Part shown: positions 13,368 to 26,120 of the stretch, one piece after another | How positions within the stretch are numbered: position 1 is the stretch's first letter | Layout of the letters: each line of letters begins with the position of its first letter | Source of the DNA: Vespa crabro | Taxonomy: Eukaryota > Arthropoda > Insecta > Hymenoptera > Vespidae | Length of the DNA: 64,000 nucleotides | Direction of reading: 5' to 3' | Assembly: GCF_910589235.1 (NCBI RefSeq) | Contig: NC_060955.1 | Location: 16,654,758-16,718,757, forward strand | Program-made: the position numbers and the translations under genes | The notes under the pieces: generated by a model | Databases searched by the model: none | Told to the model about the DNA's origin: nothing | What the model saw: the letters and a program-made list of their open reading frames with translations, nothing else

Positions 13368-15080
13368 TATAACATAAAGAAGCGAGAAGAGGTCCAGGAA
13401 ATGCCGCAGGAAGAACCAAATCCTTTGATGCGAAAGAAGAAGACGCCAGAGGAATTGGCGGCCGAGGCTGAAGCAGAGGACGAGGACGAGTTAACGAGTA
13501 CGTTCCTTTCCTTTTATTTTGTTCTTTTCTTTTTTCTTTTCTTTTCTTTTTTCTTTTCTTTCTTCCTTTTTTCTTTTTTCAAGGAAAAAATAAATTCAAT
13601 CAGGTATTTCAGATCGAAACATAAAATTTCCATCGATGCTTCTGCGAGAGCCTTCAGATTCGCAAAAAAGATTGAATTTACATAAAATATAGAAGACGAA
13701 TATCGAGGAGCTTAACCGAATGAAATATCTACTTCCACGATATCGAAACGACGTTGTAAATAATGGATCGAGGAGGGAGGTAATGGTGGGGCGGTGAGAA
13801 GGGGAAAGGGTGAGAGGGTACACAATTCATAGTACATATCGAGCGAATTGTGCGGCAACGAATTAATGCGTGGCACAGAGCTTCCGGGATAGGGAACGGA
13901 AGAGAGAAACAGGGGTGGCTTGATCGATGAGAGGTTAACGAGCCGTGGATAGAAATCAAACAGAACCGCTTCGAGAAATAGAACGAATCTAACCAACGTT
14001 GATGTCGTGTGCCTAACATTGTTCTTCGGACCGTGAAGAGAGATCGTCGTGGCAAAACAAAGAATCTAAGTTGAGCGAAAACATTATCATTCCGATTGCT
14101 CATTTACGGGAACTAAATAAATGGAACATTGTTTACCTTTTATTGATTCGATAACGGATATTTTTCAAATTTATGTTGACAAAACGCTACAATGATTTTT
14201 CACTATTATCGATAAAATGTTAGAGAAACTTAACGATAGGATGAGTATTAAGAATAATTATAGATGTTTACATATTAAACTTATATTTATTAATTATATT
14301 TTCTTATACACACGTTATAAATTCTAATTGACTTAAGGAAACAAAAGATAATAAAGGCGGTAATTATAAAACTGAAAATATATTTCTAACATAATATGAA
14401 AAAAAAACACGAACAAATTTAAGATGGAAGGTAACAATAATTTAATGATAACATTAATTAATATTATATTATTACCTTATATAAATATATAATATATATA
14501 TATATATATAATTGTGATTATATAGAAATAAGTAATAATCATTATCCAATTAATAATTGAATTAATCCAATTAAAATCTAAAAGAATAATTAGAATTATC
14601 GAGACACGTGATTCCATCCGCATTTAAATGACGACGATAAAAAGTGAGATTTCGATAACAATTGAATAGTAATTATAATAATAATTATAATATTAATGTG
14701 ATATAACCAATGTTAATAATGATATATAATAATTATTATCATTGTTGTCCAATTATTTTTATCTCGCAACTTTTAATTTATTTGTTTTTGTTTTATCTTT
14801 TAACGAATAATCGTAAAAAATAATTATAGACCACTTATCATATTGTTATAATTATTAATAATTGGATTAATCGAATTAAAATTCAAACAAATAATTAGAG
14901 TTATCGTGATTTCATTTGAATTTAAATGACGTCGAGAAAAAATGAGATTTCAATTGTGAACATGTATTACGTTCATAATGATCACTGGAAATTCGATCTG
15001 TTTCAGAATTGAAAAACGTGATAGAGACGCACGTGATGGACATCAAAACGCAAATCGAAAGTAAGTGCAGCCTCCAATGA
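13368..15080 (+). CDS. cpx: Complexin, last two coding exons (C-terminal part)
   Basis: Complexin is a small SNARE-binding protein that clamps and promotes synaptic-vesicle fusion at nerve terminals. Exon 13368-13497 starts in phase 0 after a CAG acceptor and encodes YNIKKREEVQEMPQEEPN..., continuing through the hallmark NPLMRKKKTPEELAAEAEAE. It ends at a GTACGT donor. Exon 15007-15080 follows a TTTCAG acceptor; the codon split across the junction (A|AA) gives Lys, then LKNVIETHVMDIKTQIESK and CSLQ-stop (TGA 15078-15080). CSLQ is a CaaX-type farnesylation box like the CVMQ of one fly isoform, so the product is probably membrane-tethered. The N-terminal, accessory-helix and SNARE-binding central-helix exons are not in the window and are presumably to the left. 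The open frame that continues past 13497 is T-rich intron. Identity is very secure; the position of the upstream exons is inferred. Confidence 0.95.
14551..14664 (+). repeat. Intronic direct repeat, copy 1
   Basis: The copy contains TTAATCCAATTAAAAT, AATAATTAGA, TTATCGAGA, ATTTAAATGACG and GTGAGATTTC in order. The same blocks in the same order and orientation recur at 14855-14957 with scattered substitutions and short indels. This is a duplicated intronic segment in the last cpx intron; its function is unknown. Confidence 0.7.
14855..14957 (+). repeat. Intronic direct repeat, copy 2
   Basis: This is the second copy of the segment at 14551-14664 (TTAATCGAATTAAAAT, AATAATTAGA, TTATCGTGA, ATTTAAATGACG, ATGAGATTTC). 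It lies immediately upstream of the last cpx exon. Confidence 0.7.
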
Positions 15081-15662
15081 GTCTACGGGAGTATAACAGG
15101 GACGGCGAGCGCGACATCGTGTGTCATCGTAATAGGAGACGATGGGGTGGTTGGAAAATGCGGAAGAGGAGTTACTGCTGGTGAAATGAGTAGAGGAGGA
15201 AGAAGGGATGAAGAAGTAAGGGGGAGGAAATGAGAGAGAAGGTGCTGTCTTCGTCGCGTTCGCCGTACGTAGATCGATCCGAGCGTGTCGTCCAACCATC
15301 GTTACTCGACCTTCGAAAAGAGAACGCTGAATAGAGAGCGAAAGAGAGAGAAAGAAAGAGAAAGAGAGCGAAGGAGAGAGAAAGAAAGAGTGAGAGAGAA
15401 AGAGAGAAAGCTTAAGGTCGATCGCGTTAACCTTTCGGAGGAAGAAAAGACAAGTGTTTCAAGTTATTATCCGATCGATCGTCTTTCATCGAGGAAAAAA
15501 ATAAAAAGAGAAGAAAAAAATGAGAAAAGGAAAATAAACGAAAGTTTTGTTTTCTTTTGCTTAATTTTTTTCTTTCTCCTCTCTCTTTGTTTTTTGTTCT
15601 TTTTTTTTCCTATTTTTTGTTTTTTTTTTATTGTCGATGAGAGACATCCGATTTCAGTAGTA

Positions 15663-15667
15663 AAAGA

Positions 15668-15725
<58 letters not shown>
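15663..15725. repeat. (TA)n microsatellite
   Basis: TA tract with one CA interruption, in the region after cpx. Confidence 0.95.
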
Positions 15726-15728
<3 letters not shown>

Positions 15729-16074
15729 GGCAATAAAGTATTGAGGTAGAATATAGTATGAAGGTAGAATTGTCGAAAACGATCGTCGATGGGCCTACGA
15801 CAAAAAAAGAAAACGGAAACAAGAGTTGAAAATGTGCGCGAACAAGTAAAAAGAAGACTGGAAGAGGAAAATGGGACGACGGGAGAGTTCGAAAAAAGGC
15901 CTGTGTGGAAGAAGAAGAAAGAGAGAGCCCGTGAAGAAGACGGATTCGACGATTCGTTTACGGGTCACGTCTCGTGAGAATTCAAAGAAGAGACGAAAGA
16001 AGAAAAAAACGAGAGAAAAAGAAATAAAAAGACGTAGTCTATGATCGAGATCGATTACGATGAAAAGAATTTTC

Positions 16075-16076
16075 CT

Positions 16077-16119
<43 letters not shown>

Positions 16120-16130
16120 CTCTCTCTTTG
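16075..16130. repeat. (TTTC)n microsatellite
   Basis: Tetranucleotide TTTC array ending in TC units. Confidence 0.95.
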
Positions 16131-16292
16131 TTTCTATCTTTTTTCTCGAATTTTCTTATTTTTCACTTTTGAAAAACGAACACCAGTTGACCAAGATCGA
16201 ATATAAAACATTTTCGACTACGAATATCGATTACGTATTTTTCTAAGTTGATCAAATAATGATAGAAAAAAAAAAATTCGTGAAGGAAGCAA

Positions 16293-16440
16293 TCTTTCTC
16301 TCTCTCTCTCTCTTTCTCTTCCTTTCTCTCTTTCTCTGTCTTTCTCTCTTTCTCTCTCTCTCTCTTTCTTTCTTTCTCTTTCTAACTCTCTCTCCCTTTC
16401 TCTCTCTCTCTCTCACCCTCTCTCTCTTTTCTCTTCTCTC
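16293..16440. repeat. (TC)n pyrimidine tract
   Basis: Long imperfect TC/TTTC tract, an exception to the otherwise purine-rich + strand here. Confidence 0.95.
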
Positions 16441-18950
16441 ACTCGGAATCGTCATAGACGAATCGACGTTGCGACGCGAAGGTAAAAAATGAGCTTAAAA
16501 AAGAAGAGGAATGAACGAATGGAAAGCACAGGAAAAAAAGGAAGAAGAGAAAAGCGGAAGTATAACACGAGACACATATGTTAGTACCTAAGTTTCTAGT
16601 AAATTTTTTGAAAATGGTGGGTAATCTGCCGGTAGAGAGAACAATGAAACAAATTAAATTAAAAAAGATAAAAAAAAAATAAATAAAAATAAAAAAAAAT
16701 AAAACACACAAGAGTTATGTAGTTGCTAGATTTCGTGCGACACGGTTGTTTCAATAAATAATGAAATTAGGAACGAGAAGGTAGGGGGTTAATATTAATT
16801 GAAGTATTCGTAGTTAGCGACGAGTTAAGCCATGAGGGATCGAGGGCCATGAACGAAAAGAGAAAGTCAAACGAGTGAAAGAGATAAAAATTAGAAGTGG
16901 AGAAATGAAAAAAAAACAAACATATAGAGAAGAAATGAAAAGCTATTGAAAATTGAAAAAAAAAAGAGAAATAAGTGGAAAAGATAATGAATCCGAACCG
17001 GCGGCCTTTGCTCTCCATCCGTCCAAATTATGCGATTTTTTTTTTAATTAAATAAGAAAGAGAAAAATAGAATGAGTTAAGATCGAGAAATAGAATCTTC
17101 GGGCGTCTGATATTCTATTAGAAAAATGAAAAAAAAAAATGAACTTTTTAGATTTCGTACAAGATGCGAGCATAAACGTTCGATAGAATTTTTATCTCGG
17201 AACGAGCGAGCAACGTCAAGTTTTGCTCGTAACGATGCCTTTTCCTCATTTTCTATTAGAATTCAATAACTTATTCGTAGCTGACAAAAATTCTCTCTCA
17301 TAGTTAGGCAAACTCGTGGTTTTGAATCCAACCGAAAATAAATGAAAAGAAAAAAAAAAAAGATAACAAGTGGACGCGACAACCGGAGCATTGACCGCCA
17401 GCTCGAAACGGAGAAAAAAGAAACATGCGTGGTACTTGCGATATTTTTGTTCATTGTTTTTTAATCAGCGAGCGAGAAAAGTAGAATATGTTCTGGACGA
17501 GGAAGAAACGAAAGAGGATTGAACGGCCAAGGGGAGGAAAGGTAAAGGGGGAATTTAAAGGGAAGAACAAAAAAGAAAAACGCACCAAAAAAAAACAAAA
17601 AAGAAGTTAAAAAATATAGAAAAAAATGACACATGTAAAACCAGTTTTTCTACGGAGGATGGAAGACAAAAAATATTTTTTTATTTTCGATGTCGTTCCT
17701 CTCAATGTTACCCGAAGGAAAAAAAAAGAAAAAAGAAAAAGAGAAAAAACATAGAATGTTCGTTAAAAAAGATAATGATTAAAAAAAAAAGAAAAAAAAA
17801 AGAAACGGACGCTCCCGATCTGTCCTCGAGCAACAGTCTCTCCCTTTTTTTTCTTCTACTTTTCTTTTCTTTCCTCTCTCCTTAGATACCTGTCCGCCGT
17901 CGAACTTCATCGCATATACCGCATGATTCGCGAAGCAACGACCATTTCCAAGCCTTATGTTTTACTGCTTATCGAAAAACGAAACTTAATCCTGATAGAT
18001 TCCCGACACGCGAACTGTAAACCGTACAATACGTGTATCACGCACGATAATGTAAAAACAAAATCGAGGAAAATAGAAGAAAACCAAAGAGAAAAAAAGA
18101 GAGAAAAGATATAACGTGACGTAGATTTTTTCGGTGGTATAGGAATAATAAAAAAAAAGCAAGAAAAGTAAAGAAAAACAATGGAGAACGTTACTTGTTA
18201 AATTATGAGTTATGTACGTAAGTCGTAAAGAAAAAAAAAAAGGAACGAAAAGAAAAAGAATATGCGTGATCGAGAAATATAGAATCATAAGTCGAAGGGC
18301 CTTCTTTCCAATAAAAAAAAAAAAAGGAAAAAAAAAGAAAAAAAAAGATTATTAAAAGAAAAAGAAAAAAGAAAAAAAAACACAGAAAAAGAAAAGAAAA
18401 AAATAAGTCTTTCGATGTTCAGAACGCGCATGTTGGCTTTACGTGAACGTAGTTACGCTTGAAGAAAACATAAACGAGTAAATAGATACAAAAACTACTT
18501 ACGTGTTTCTCTCGATGTAATTATAAACTATCCGTGTCAACGTAAAAGATGTACGCTCTTTTTGCATGCACGCGCTTTCCTACTCTTACTCGTCGAATGA
18601 ATTGATGTTATAGGACGGAGGAAATAATAAATAAATAAAAAAAAAAATATAACCGATCGCAGAGTCTAAAGGTTAAAAGAAATAAGAACGATGATTTTCG
18701 AACAATACAATTGACCTTTCTTTAATTTTTCGCTATTTGATGGCGTTGATTAAAATACTTTCTTGAAATATTGTACGATGTCAACAAAAAAACAAGAAAA
18801 AAGGAAAAATAAAAAAAATTAAGATAACCGTATAAACGTTCGGGGAAATAATCGAGTCAAAAGTTTTGAAGTAAAATAGTAGGAGTAAATTCTTTCGTTT
18901 CAGAAAAAGTTCGAAAAGTTTCAGAAAAATTCGAAAACAGTACCGATCTT

Positions 18951-18955
<5 letters not shown>

Positions 18956-19010
<55 letters not shown>
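18956..19010. repeat. (TA)n microsatellite
   Basis: Perfect TA tract of about 54 bp. Confidence 0.95.
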
Positions 19011-19013
<3 letters not shown>

Positions 19014-19207
19014 TCTCTCTCTCCCTATTTCTCTCTCCCTCTCTTTGCTATATCGTTAGAGGGAGAGAAAAAAGATAAAGATTTCAAACGGGCTGCATTT
19101 TTCCGTCGTCGGTAGTGACTCGGCAACTGTTTGTTCGTGAAAAACAAACCGAAAACTTTTCTACCATCCGGGCTTTAAACTCAGTAGTAGTCGATCTTTT
19201 ACACGAT

Positions 19208-19247
19208 AAAGAAAGAGAGAGAGAAAGAAAGAAAGAAAGAGAGAGAG

Positions 19248-19278
<31 letters not shown>

Positions 19279-19279
19279 A
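19208..19279. repeat. (GA)n microsatellite
   Basis: GA/GAAA tract. Confidence 0.95.
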
Positions 19280-20065
19280 GGAAAAACTTTCGACGAAAGC
19301 TTAAAGCTCATCCTCGAACGTGCCGACATGGTTGCTCCTGAAAATTCGATTTTACACTCCTCGAGATTTCCGGTCGCATCGATTTAATCTACTTACATAC
19401 GTATAAATTTTTTTCTTTTTTCATCTTTTTTTTTAATATTTTGACAAACAATTCGAAAAAAAAATTCAATTCGTACGATCTCCAAAAATTTAAAATTCAA
19501 TTCAAAACAATTCCAATTTCTTTCTAATCTTAATATCTCAGTTAGTAATTCGTTCAAAAATAATTATGCAATAATTATGCACTGCGATCGAGAAAGAAAA
19601 TTTCCTTCACCTACTCTCTTTGCATGTTTATATCTACCTTTACTTGTCAATGTCAATGTGTCTATCTCTCACTGGCCGACTCTTATGTTTCATAAAAAGC
19701 TATCAATAACTTGTGTCGTCCAGTTATTAATAACACGAAAAAAAGAAAAGGAAAAAGAAAAAACAACCATCGTGAAGATTTGAAAACACCCAAGGCAGAT
19801 TGGATATTTACGCTCTCCTTCTCCTTCTTATACGATCGCATTCCACAAAAGTGGGATATCGCGAAATGGAATTCGCTTCTAAAAGGAAATCAGAAAAAGG
19901 AAATGAAAAAAAGAAAAAGAAATAGAATGAAAACTCTATTCGAAGAAGCAAAAGGAACTTCCACTTTCCACGTCCATCGAACTCTTAAGAATGGTCCAGA
20001 TGATAATCTCCCAGATAGCTTCTCTCTCTCAGATTTAACGAAATCAGATATATATTATATATATG

Positions 20066-20111
<46 letters not shown>

Positions 20112-20489
20112 TACATATACACACACATATATATATATACACTTCAAGTCAATTATCGAATCCAAAAGATATATGTACATTGAAATAGAAAAAACGCATA
20201 CCTTTCTCTTGTGAATTTTTCGATATATCTATGTATGTATTTATTATTATTATTCTTATTATCATCATCATTATATATGTATGTATATTCATTCGGCGTC
20301 ATCTATAACAGGACGTACGAAATTTTCCGGTTGTTTCGAATTGATCGAAAGCGAAATGCATGATGCAATTTCGAGCGTATACAGATTCAAAATTGATGGA
20401 TTTTATGAATAGAATTTCGATCGCTTCAGATGAGTATTCTCTCGTGAAAATTTCTAAGCTCTTAGATGCTTTCACTTTAACTTTTAATC

Positions 20490-20581
20490 GTATTCTCTCA
20501 CTTTCTCTCTCTTTCTCTCTATGTATGTATGTTTCTATCTCTCTCTCTCTATCTCTATCTCTATCTCTCTCTCTATCTCTC

Positions 20582-20612
<31 letters not shown>

Positions 20613-20625
20613 CTTTCTCTCTCTT

Positions 20626-20658
<33 letters not shown>

Positions 20659-20761
20659 TTCTTTCTTTTCCTCTTTTACACACATTTCCCTTGTCGTAAT
20701 ATTCTTCGTCTACTTGTACTCTAATACAAATAATTATGCACACAAACACATAAACAAATAT

Positions 20762-20831
<70 letters not shown>

Positions 20832-20835
20832 TTCG
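20490..20835. repeat. Two long (TC)n tracts
   Basis: TC-rich blocks at 20490-20672 and 20764-20835, the second a nearly perfect dinucleotide array. Confidence 0.95.
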
Positions 20836-21496
20836 TGTCTTTCGATGTAACATTTCAATGCGCATGCGCTCTGCAGGCTGTTATCATCATACTTCGTGTC
20901 TATTGCCGTAATATCATGTAAAATATCGAGGAAAGTTTTGACGAGTGAAAAAAAATAAATTAAGATTAAAATGAAAAGTAATTTTGAAATATAACTATCT
21001 TGAATTAAAAAAAAAAAACATGTCAATGTTCTCTTTTTCAATAATTTAATCTTTTTGAATAATTAACGTTTTATTTAATTCAACTCGCGGTTGCTCAAAG
21101 GACTGAGATTTTATCAAAACGAAATAAAAAATCCTCGAGTAGTATAATTTAATTAACCAAATTCTTTGACACAAGTCGAACACGCCATTATTCAGAAAGC
21201 TTTCTCGTATGTTGCTGAAGAAAATTTCAACAACGATTTCGCGATATATAATTTCATTCCAACTCGTAAAAACAGCGTAACTGTTATCTTTATCGGTTCT
21301 ACACATTGAATACAACTCTTTTAACGAGTATACAAATCCACATTGTTTTGATTGAATTTAAAATCTCGGATTATAAACATAATTCTCAATGAAGGAACAT
21401 CAATAAAAAAATATTTTTACTTCGGCCTGGATCAAGGAGAAAAGTGAAGAGACCAAGAGACTTAATTAAAGAATAATAATCGGGAAAATTATTATT

Positions 21497-21620
<124 letters not shown>

Positions 21621-24600
21621 CAACAAGAGTCGTTCGAAAAAAAAAGAAAAAACTCGTCAAAGCTTTCTTAAAAAACAATTCTTCTCCGATCTTTTCGTGT
21701 TTCTCGTTCTATGAAACTGTCAACTCTTCGGAAGAGTCGGCTAAAAATGTATAACCAAAAGGGAGTATACTTTTCCATCTACGTGTTCTTATTTGTTAAG
21801 CTCTTCTTCTTCGACACGCTTGATACGACCTTTGTATTTCGTACTTCTAATTTCACTTAGACTAAAAAGTAAATAGAAGAGAGGAGATAAAATCGAATAT
21901 AACGAAAGGAACAAAAAAATAAACGAGAAAGAAGAAGAAGAAATAGAAGAAGAAGAGAAGAAGAAAAGAGATCGATCTTATACCGCTATCTACACCGTTA
22001 TTGTTAATTAATGTCGTGTGTCGTTGTGTTGTATCTTGACAAGAAAAAAAATCAATAAGTGTTTCTATCCGTAAAAAAGGTTTCTTCTTTACTTCGAGCT
22101 CGTTAAGAAGAAACTTTTCGACGATACTGTCACGGCGACAAAAATCGATAAGAAAAAAAAATAAAATAAAACAAATAAAGAAAAAAAAAAGAAAGAAAGA
22201 AAGAAAAAAATGACAAACTTGCATAAACAAAAGAAAGTAATAACGATAATAATACTAACAATAAAAGAATTTTTCAAGTTTTAAAGATGACGTTCTAAAA
22301 AAGCACCGTGACGATCGGCTGAATCACCTTTTCACTTTCGACCTACTTTCATCGCACGTTTTCAACCAAGAAACAAACAAAAAGAAAAAGAAAAAAAAAC
22401 AAGCCGGTCGATTTTACTCTTATGCTCGTTAAAAAAAAAATCTATCGGAAGAGAAGAAAAAAGAAAATTGACAAATTCTACGTTCCCCCTATAGCATTAT
22501 AGAACTTTCCGATAGCTTATCACCTATCGCAATAAAAACAAAACGAAATACCTTAAAAAAAAAAGGTAAAATAGGGAAAAAAGAGAAAATACTAAAAGCA
22601 AAAAGAAAATAATAAATAAAAACGCGGTCCAGGACAGAAGTCGGAATTATTCTCTAAGAAGCATCAAGTTGTATAGCTCGATAATTTCACCGACAACACG
22701 AAATGTCAACTTTCTCGAATTCGATTCGAAGATCGTGTTTCGGGGAAAATTACACATTTTCTTCTTTCTAAACACGCTAGTTTTCCTTCGCGATCGTCAT
22801 AATCTAAAGTAAAAAGAGGAAGAAGTGAAATAAAAAAAAAAAAATAAAGAAAGGAAAAGAGAAAGAAATAAATCAAAAAAATTTATTACATCGTTCGTCA
22901 CGAAAAAGTTATATATACATACACATACGTCTCTGTTTGTATATGTGTATGTATGTTTGTGTGTATACGTGTATTAAATCGAAAAATGGCTTGAATTGCA
23001 CGTGCTTTTATATTAGTTCGATGTGGGGAAACCCGCACGAAACCGCTATAGTTTTATTCGCGAATCGATGATAAATAACATGCACTCGAGGCTATTTTAA
23101 TATGGAATTTTACAAATACCTGCCGTCAAACCGGTCGATTGTACAACTTTTATATTTTCGAAGCGAGGTAATCAGTTAAAATATTAATTATTGCCTCAGC
23201 TAATAGGTTTTTCAACTTTTTTCGCAGTTCGTTTTCTATTTTCTTTTTCTTTTTTTCCTTTTTTTTTCTTTTTTTTTTCTTTCTTTACATCGTCTCGTAA
23301 TAATTGAAATTGAGCGTACCCAAGATGCAAGATCGGTAAGGCACAAGAAAAAAGAGAAAAGAAACGAACGATTTCTCGATCTTCTCGACTCTACCATCAT
23401 TTTCTCGATTTTGATCATTTTTCTTTTTGTTTTTCTTTTTTTCTCTTATTAAAATTACAACGACGACGATTTCATTATCACCATCAGTACTAATACACTA
23501 CTTACTATATTTTCCTCTCTCTGTCTCTATCCTTTGTAGTTCTTACTTCAGCCACCCTAAGCCTTCACGCGGCACGTGGCACGTGATATTGAAACAAATA
23601 AGTAAATAAACAAAACAAAATAAAGAACATAACATAACATAACATAACAAAACAAACAAAAAAAAAAGAAATAAGAAACAAATAATAAAAATAAAAGACA
23701 TACCTTTAAGCCTGCTTGATTCGTATTTGTAGATTACGCAATCAAGTGAGAGGCTAATTTTTAGAAAGAAAATGAGAATAAGAAAATAACATATGGCGGT
23801 TTGATGATACTCGAGGCGTTTCACCTTCGACGAATTTCGTTTATTGGAAATTTTTCTTTGTGCCAAGCTTCGATACTTTTCAAAAGGATCGATCAAACTT
23901 CCTGTTAAAAAAAAGAAAAAAAAACAGAATGAAAAACATGCGAAAAGAACGCAATGAATTTTCGTCGAAGGAGCAACGCAATATGTTAATGACATCGCTT
24001 AGATATTTTATTAAGTAGATTTGAAAATTACGAAGAGGGTTTAAAAAGAAAGACGAAAAAAAAAATTGATAAAGGGTTATAGTGAGAAGAAAAGTTAGGT
24101 TGAACATGCGCCGAAGTGTTAAGATTATTGTACTATTATTATAATTATTATGATTATTATTACGATAGGTGTTTCGTTCTTTTATCATGTAAATAGTCAC
24201 TACGAGCACCAGCGCGACCAGCGTTTTAATATTAAATGACGTCTTAGGGATTATTCAACTATGCGACTTGCGATGACGATAAGGGATGAAGAAAAAAATA
24301 TTAAAATAAAATAATGGAAAGCGAAGAGAGAAGAAAAAAAAAGATATATGAAAAGTGATAATGAACAAAAAGTGCATTTCGTATTCCTCGACATTCCGAA
24401 TTTTGTCTTCGTCTTGATCAGAATTTTATCAAAATAAGGAAAGAAAAAAAAGGGAAACGATAAATTAGTGAAAAAATCTGAATTTTTTTAACGAAGAAAA
24501 TTTTCTGGGTGTCGATCGGATAAAAAAGAAAACAAAATGAAACAAAAGTGAAAGAGGAAGAAGAAAATATATTAAATTATTACCGGCGTAACTTTGCAAT

Positions 24601-26010
24601 ATACCGATTTGACTAATTCAAAGACAACGACACAACGCATTATAAAGTAATAATTGATAAACTTAATTAGCGATTGATGTAACGTTATTACAAGGATTAT
24701 TCTCCTATAAGAGAATTACAATGATGATAATGATGAATTATTATGATGATGATAACAATGATAAATGATGGTGATGATTATGATCATTATTATATATATT
24801 ATACATATGCATATTATATATATAAAAAAATATATATATATAAATATAAATATATATGCGTGACACAGAATAGAATTACGACAGAGGAAAACAAAAAACA
24901 ATAAATAAATAAGAAACAAGACAAAAAACGTTAGCTGTCGAGGGACTATGAAGATTTGTCCGAAAAACAAAATGAAAATAAAAATGAAATAAAGAATAAC
25001 AGGAAATAAATGGATTGCGATAAAATAAAAGAACATAAAAACAGGTGTAAATTCAATAGGCTTAACTTATCAAAAGAAAAAAAGATTTCTAGGATTGATA
25101 CGGGCCAGCTTTTTCATGAGAAAGTCATAGAAGAGAGAGAGAGAGAAAAAAAATAGGGTGAAAGGTCGATTCAGAAAGAAGAATAAAAAGATGACACTGT
25201 TTTTTTGACTGCCACTTTCGATAGGAACATTCTGTAACGTGTTTACCATCTTCGAGCGGACTTGTGCGATTTTTTGGGTGATGATAATAATAATCGTCCA
25301 AAAGTTTTTTATACTGAACTGATAGATCCGATAGACCGTTTTACGTGAAAAAGAGAAATGGATGAGGAATGAATAAATCAAAGCGATCGCTCGTTCTTTG
25401 CAACGTTCATAAATATACGCAAACATGTACTTATTTACTTATATATTATTGTATTTGTCACCCTGTATCCTATTAAACGTATTGAATCGATGTTTCTTCT
25501 CCTAACACAGAACAACCTTCTAAAGATAGGATAACACAAAAAAAGAAAAAAAAGAAAATATTCAAAGAAGTGGATAGAACGAACAGAACGAGTGATCGAG
25601 CGAAAAATGCGCATTTCGAAATTTGTTGAACCAAGAAGCAATATTACGAATGCCTGTAATAATAATAAACGTTATTATATGGAACCTTTTAACCAAAAAG
25701 CAAAGAACTGACCAGCGAGCGAAGCACGACAACAATGCGTATATAGATTCTATAAGCAGTGTAAAGTTTAAGGTCCGATATACGCGTATTACGAATAAAA
25801 ATGAACAAGAAAAATGAGAAAACGAAGAAAAAAAAAAGAAACTAACACACGCAGCCTGAGTCGCGACACAACGTACAGACAACGATACACATATTCACTT
25901 ACGTACATGCACACACACACACACACACACAGAAATATACAAATATACAAAATATTTTCGGTGTTCCTTCACGCATCTAATCTTAAAAAAAGGATAATAC
26001 TAATACTATT

Positions 26011-26050
26011 ATTAATAATAATAATAATTATAATTATAATAATTATAATA

Positions 26051-26120
<70 letters not shown>
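26011..26120. repeat. (TAA)n microsatellite
   Basis: TAA array, the reverse-complement type of the ATT array at 21497. Confidence 0.96.

Larger units (their letters stand above)
13498..15006. other. Last intron of cpx
   Basis: This intron has a GTACGT donor at 13498 and a TTTCAG acceptor ending at 15006. Its first 600 bases, after a T-rich run, are relatively GC-rich (about 13690-14110). The rest is AT-rich. Two related copies of an approximately 105 bp segment sit at about 14551-14664 and 14855-14957, the second ending about 50 bp before the last exon. Confidence 0.8.

Noticed and set aside
13498..13685. Continuation of the cpx frame past 13497
   Set aside because: The sequence after the GTACGT donor is T-rich intron; splicing to 15007 restores the complexin C terminus exactly.
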